Of a stretch of DNA of 64,000 bases, positions 61,818 to 64,000 are shown in pieces. Each line of letters starts with the position of its first letter. Positions within the stretch are counted from its first letter, which is position 1. The stretch is from Vibrio gigantis (GTDB lineage Bacteria; Pseudomonadota; Gammaproteobacteria; Enterobacterales; Vibrionaceae). The stretch lies in the NCBI RefSeq assembly GCF_024347515.1, contig NZ_AP025493.1:1922001-1986000 (forward strand), given 5' to 3'. The translations under genes and the position numbers were made by a program. The notes under the pieces were generated by a model. That model made no database searches. It had not been told where the DNA came from and saw only the letters and a program-made list of their open reading frames with translations.

Positions 61818-64000
61818 ATGACCGATTCAAACAGCGGCTGGATAAAATCGACCTGTGCTTATTGCGGTGTGGGGTGTGGAATAGAAGCGAGACCGACATC
61901 GCTAGGAAAACTAGAAGTACGTGGTGATAAAGACCACCCGTCAAATTACGGAAAGCTATGTACTAAAGGGATTGCGCTTGGCGACACCGTCACGCCTTTA
62001 GGTCGTCTTACACAGCCAGCTCATATTCAGAATGACCAAAAACAAGAGCTGGATTGGAACAGTGCAACTCAGTTAGTCGCAGACAAATTCAATCAAACGA
62101 TCGAAGAATTTGGAGCCGATTCGGTCGCGTTTTATGTTTCTGGTCAGCTGCTTACTGAAGACTATTATGTTGCCAATAAACTGATGAAAGGCTTCATCGG
62201 TAGCGGCAATATCGACAGTAATTCTCGCCTTTGTATGGCTTCAACTGTGGTTGGGCATAAGCGTGCATTTGGTGCAGACACAGTACCAGTTTGCTATGAA
62301 GACCTCGAGCAAGCAGAAGTGGTCGTCATCACGGGTTCAAACCTCGCTTGGTGTCACCCGGTCCTTTTTCAGCGCCTACGCGCTGCCAAGCAAGCCAACT
62401 CAGAAATGAAAGTGATCGTCATAGACCCGCGCTACACCGACACCTGTGAAATTGCTGATATACACTTGGCGTTGGAGTCTGGCTCAGACGTGGCGCTGTT
62501 CAATGGTTTGCTAGCCTACTTAGATGACAACGACAAACTCGATGCTGATTACATTGAAAAACACACCCAAGGTTTTACTGAAGCGATACGAACCGCCACA
62601 GATTACCGTTATACCGAATCAGGTTGGGGCAAAAAAAGCGTTCCTGAACTGACAGGGCTTAGCGAGCAACAACTCGAACAGTTCTACCAGTTATTCGCAT
62701 CTAACGAGAAAGTGCTCACCATCTACTCCCAAGGTGTAAACCAATCTACTCAAGGGTGCGATAAGGTAAACGCCATTATCAACAGCCACTTGGCGACTGG
62801 CAAAATCGGTAAACCGGGCATGGGACCATTCTCTGTCACAGGCCAACCGAACGCGATGGGTGGGCGTGAAGTAGGCGGCTTAGCCAATACCTTAGCGGCG
62901 CACTTTGAATTTGGTGATCCACAATCACACCAAACCGTGAGCGAATTTTGGCAGACCGACAGCTTAGCCACTCACGCAGGGTTGAAAGCGATCGACCTGT
63001 TTGATGCCATGAATGAGGGCAAGATAAAAGCCGTGTGGATCATGGCAACCAACCCAGTCGTGAGCTTGCCTGACAGCGAGAAAATCAAAACAGCGTTAGA
63101 GAAGTGTCCGTTTGTGGTGGTGTCGGACTGCATTGCTGATACGGAGACCACACGTTTGGCTGATGTAGTGCTACCCGCGCAAGGGTGGAGTGAAAAGTCC
63201 GGCACTGTGACTAACTCTGAGCGTCGAATCTCACGTCAGCGCCGTATATTACCAAGCCCAGGAGAAGCCAAACCGGATTGGTGGATCTTAAAAGAAGTCG
63301 CGCAGAAAATGGGATTCAAAGACCAGTTTGACTTCCGCCACGAAGGCGAGATCTTCAAAGAGTATAGCGAGATGACAGCGCTCGGCAATGCAACGGGCAA
63401 AGCGCGTGATTTGTGCTTAATTGGATTAACCAAACTGGATGAAAAAGGCTATGGCGAGCTGACTCCACAGCAGTGGCCAGTACTTGAGTATCAACCAGAG
63501 ATCATTGAGCAGCGCATGTTTACCAATGGCGAGTTCTTTACTGAATCTGGCAAGGCGCAGTTTATTGCGGTTGAACACGATAAGCCGATTGCTGATACCA
63601 GTGTCGAATTTCCGCTCATCATGAACACAGGGCGAATCCGAGATCAATGGCACACCATGAGCCGAACTGGCTTGGCTGCTGGCTTAGGTGAGCATACACC
63701 CGAACCTTTTGTTGCCATGCACCCAGACACGGTCGCTGCACTTGGTTTAGAAGAGTTTGGTTTAGATGCGTTTAACCACGCGACGATAAACCCAGTGGTG
63801 AAAGTGCGCAGCGCACAAGGCGAGTGCCAAGCGCGCTTAGTGGTAACCAAAGAGATGCGCCGTGAACAGGTGTTTATGCCTATTCACTGGAATGCGCCAA
63901 CCGCCAAAGACAGTAAGCCGTGTGACTTGATCTTGCCTCATACCGATGCAGCCTCTGGTCAGCCAGAATTCAAACATACGCCCGTTGTGGTAGAGCCGTG
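61818..64000 (+). CDS. nasA: assimilatory nitrate reductase catalytic subunit, cut by the right window edge
   Basis: The frame runs open from ATG 61818 to the edge (727 complete codons). It is a molybdopterin oxidoreductase. The N-terminal [4Fe-4S] ligands are C13, C16, C20 and C48 (STCAYCGVGC, GKLCTKG), with the molybdenum-ligand region SRLCMAS, ITGSNLAWCHP and the cofactor-binding GQPNAMGGREVGG. It reduces nitrate to nitrite for NirBD. The C-terminal part (MPIHWNAPTAKDSKPCDLIL) is reached, so perhaps 150 residues, possibly with a BFD-type [2Fe-2S] domain, are missing. It is divergent from nirB. Confidence 0.93.
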   Translation, partial: MTDSNSGWIKSTCAYCGVGCGIEARPTSLGKLEVRGDKDHPSNYGKLCTKGIALGDTVTPLGRLTQPAHIQNDQKQELDWNSATQLVADKFNQTIEEFGADSVAFYVSGQLLTEDYYVANKLMKGFIGSGNIDSNSRLCMASTVVGHKRAFGADTVPVCYEDLEQAEVVVITGSNLAWCHPVLFQRLRAAKQANSEMKVIVIDPRYTDTCEIADIHLALESGSDVALFNGLLAYLDDNDKLDADYIEKHTQGFTEAIRTATDYRYTESGWGKKSVPELTGLSEQQLEQFYQLFASNEKVLTIYSQGVNQSTQGCDKVNAIINSHLATGKIGKPGMGPFSVTGQPNAMGGREVGGLANTLAAHFEFGDPQSHQTVSEFWQTDSLATHAGLKAIDLFDAMNEGKIKAVWIMATNPVVSLPDSEKIKTALEKCPFVVVSDCIADTETTRLADVVLPAQGWSEKSGTVTNSERRISRQRRILPSPGEAKPDWWILKEVAQKMGFKDQFDFRHEGEIFKEYSEMTALGNATGKARDLCLIGLTKLDEKGYGELTPQQWPVLEYQPEIIEQRMFTNGEFFTESGKAQFIAVEHDKPIADTSVEFPLIMNTGRIRDQWHTMSRTGLAAGLGEHTPEPFVAMHPDTVAALGLEEFGLDAFNHATINPVVKVRSAQGECQARLVVTKEMRREQVFMPIHWNAPTAKDSKPCDLILPHTDAASGQPEFKHTPVVVEP

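Overview
The window reads as a chromosomal segment of a marine gammaproteobacterium of the family Vibrionaceae, most likely a Vibrio. The reasons are the Vct-type catechol-siderophore transporter, the TorS/TorT pair, the fruBKA operon with a divergent FruR, a DUF3332 lipoprotein, a DUF2955/HlyD pair and a nasA / nirBD / nitrate-transporter / kinase-phosphatase cluster. A Splendidus-clade species and the second chromosome are plausible, but this is inference from gene content only. There are no rRNAs, tRNAs, insertion sequences, phage genes or CRISPR arrays that I can see. Gene density is high and most operons end in clear intrinsic terminators.

Layout. 1-5.0 kb: the end-truncated gene of an AraC-type regulator, divergent from a four-gene set (HlyD adaptor, DUF2955 membrane protein, AI-2E family protein, potassium-channel protein). 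5.1-8.3 kb: a DUF3332 lipoprotein, two small unrecognised genes, one unrecognised helical protein, and a non-coding stretch of nearly 1 kb that ends in a Fur box. 8.3-12.0 kb: an iron-siderophore ABC transporter (vctPDGC-like) with a terminator-like hairpin after the binding-protein gene. 12.3-18.3 kb: an HD-GYP response regulator overlapping a 1662-residue hybrid kinase with three predicted solute-binding domains. 18.4-20.7 kb: a LysR regulator and a divergent MFS transporter with ordered operator-like repeats between them. 20.9-25.5 kb: mgsA, torT and torS. 25.7-31.1 kb: fatty acid cis/trans isomerase, a FAN1-like VRR-NUC nuclease and an OFA-type MFS transporter. 31.7-35.2 kb: a small membrane protein, yajD, yghU and an NDH-2-like dehydrogenase. 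35.5-38.4 kb: a Zur-box-preceded operon with a His-rich outer-membrane protein, a Zn/Mn-type binding protein and an ABC-3 permease, but no ATPase gene. 38.6-42.8 kb: a DOPA-dioxygenase-like protein, a 50-residue membrane peptide, and a four-gene operon (GyrI-like exported protein, fatty acid hydroxylase, response regulator, histidine kinase). 42.9-49.2 kb: a tightly overlapping operon with an ABC membrane domain lacking an ATPase, an RND adaptor, an RND pump and an AraC/effector-domain regulator. 49.3-54.6 kb: fruBKA and divergent fruR with three FruR-type palindromes. 54.58-54.71 kb: seven 18-bp tandem units. 54.7-64.0 kb: assimilatory nitrate/nitrite genes, including a PP2C/Ser-Thr kinase fusion, with nasA running off the right edge.

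How the parts work together. The strongest regulatory picture is at 61.3-61.8 kb. Two divergent sigma-54 type -24/-12 promoters, one facing nirB and one facing nasA, flank a NarP/NarL-like 7-2-7 dyad and two NtrC-like half sites exactly 20 bp apart, as expected for nitrogen-controlled and nitrate-responsive assimilation. Metal supply appears twice: Fur-type control of siderophore iron uptake, and Zur-type control of a zinc uptake route reaching from the outer membrane to the inner-membrane permease. The least described systems are the zinc operon without its own ATPase, the ABC-membrane/RND operon, the hydroxylase-plus-two-component operon, and the nitrate-operon kinase/phosphatase.
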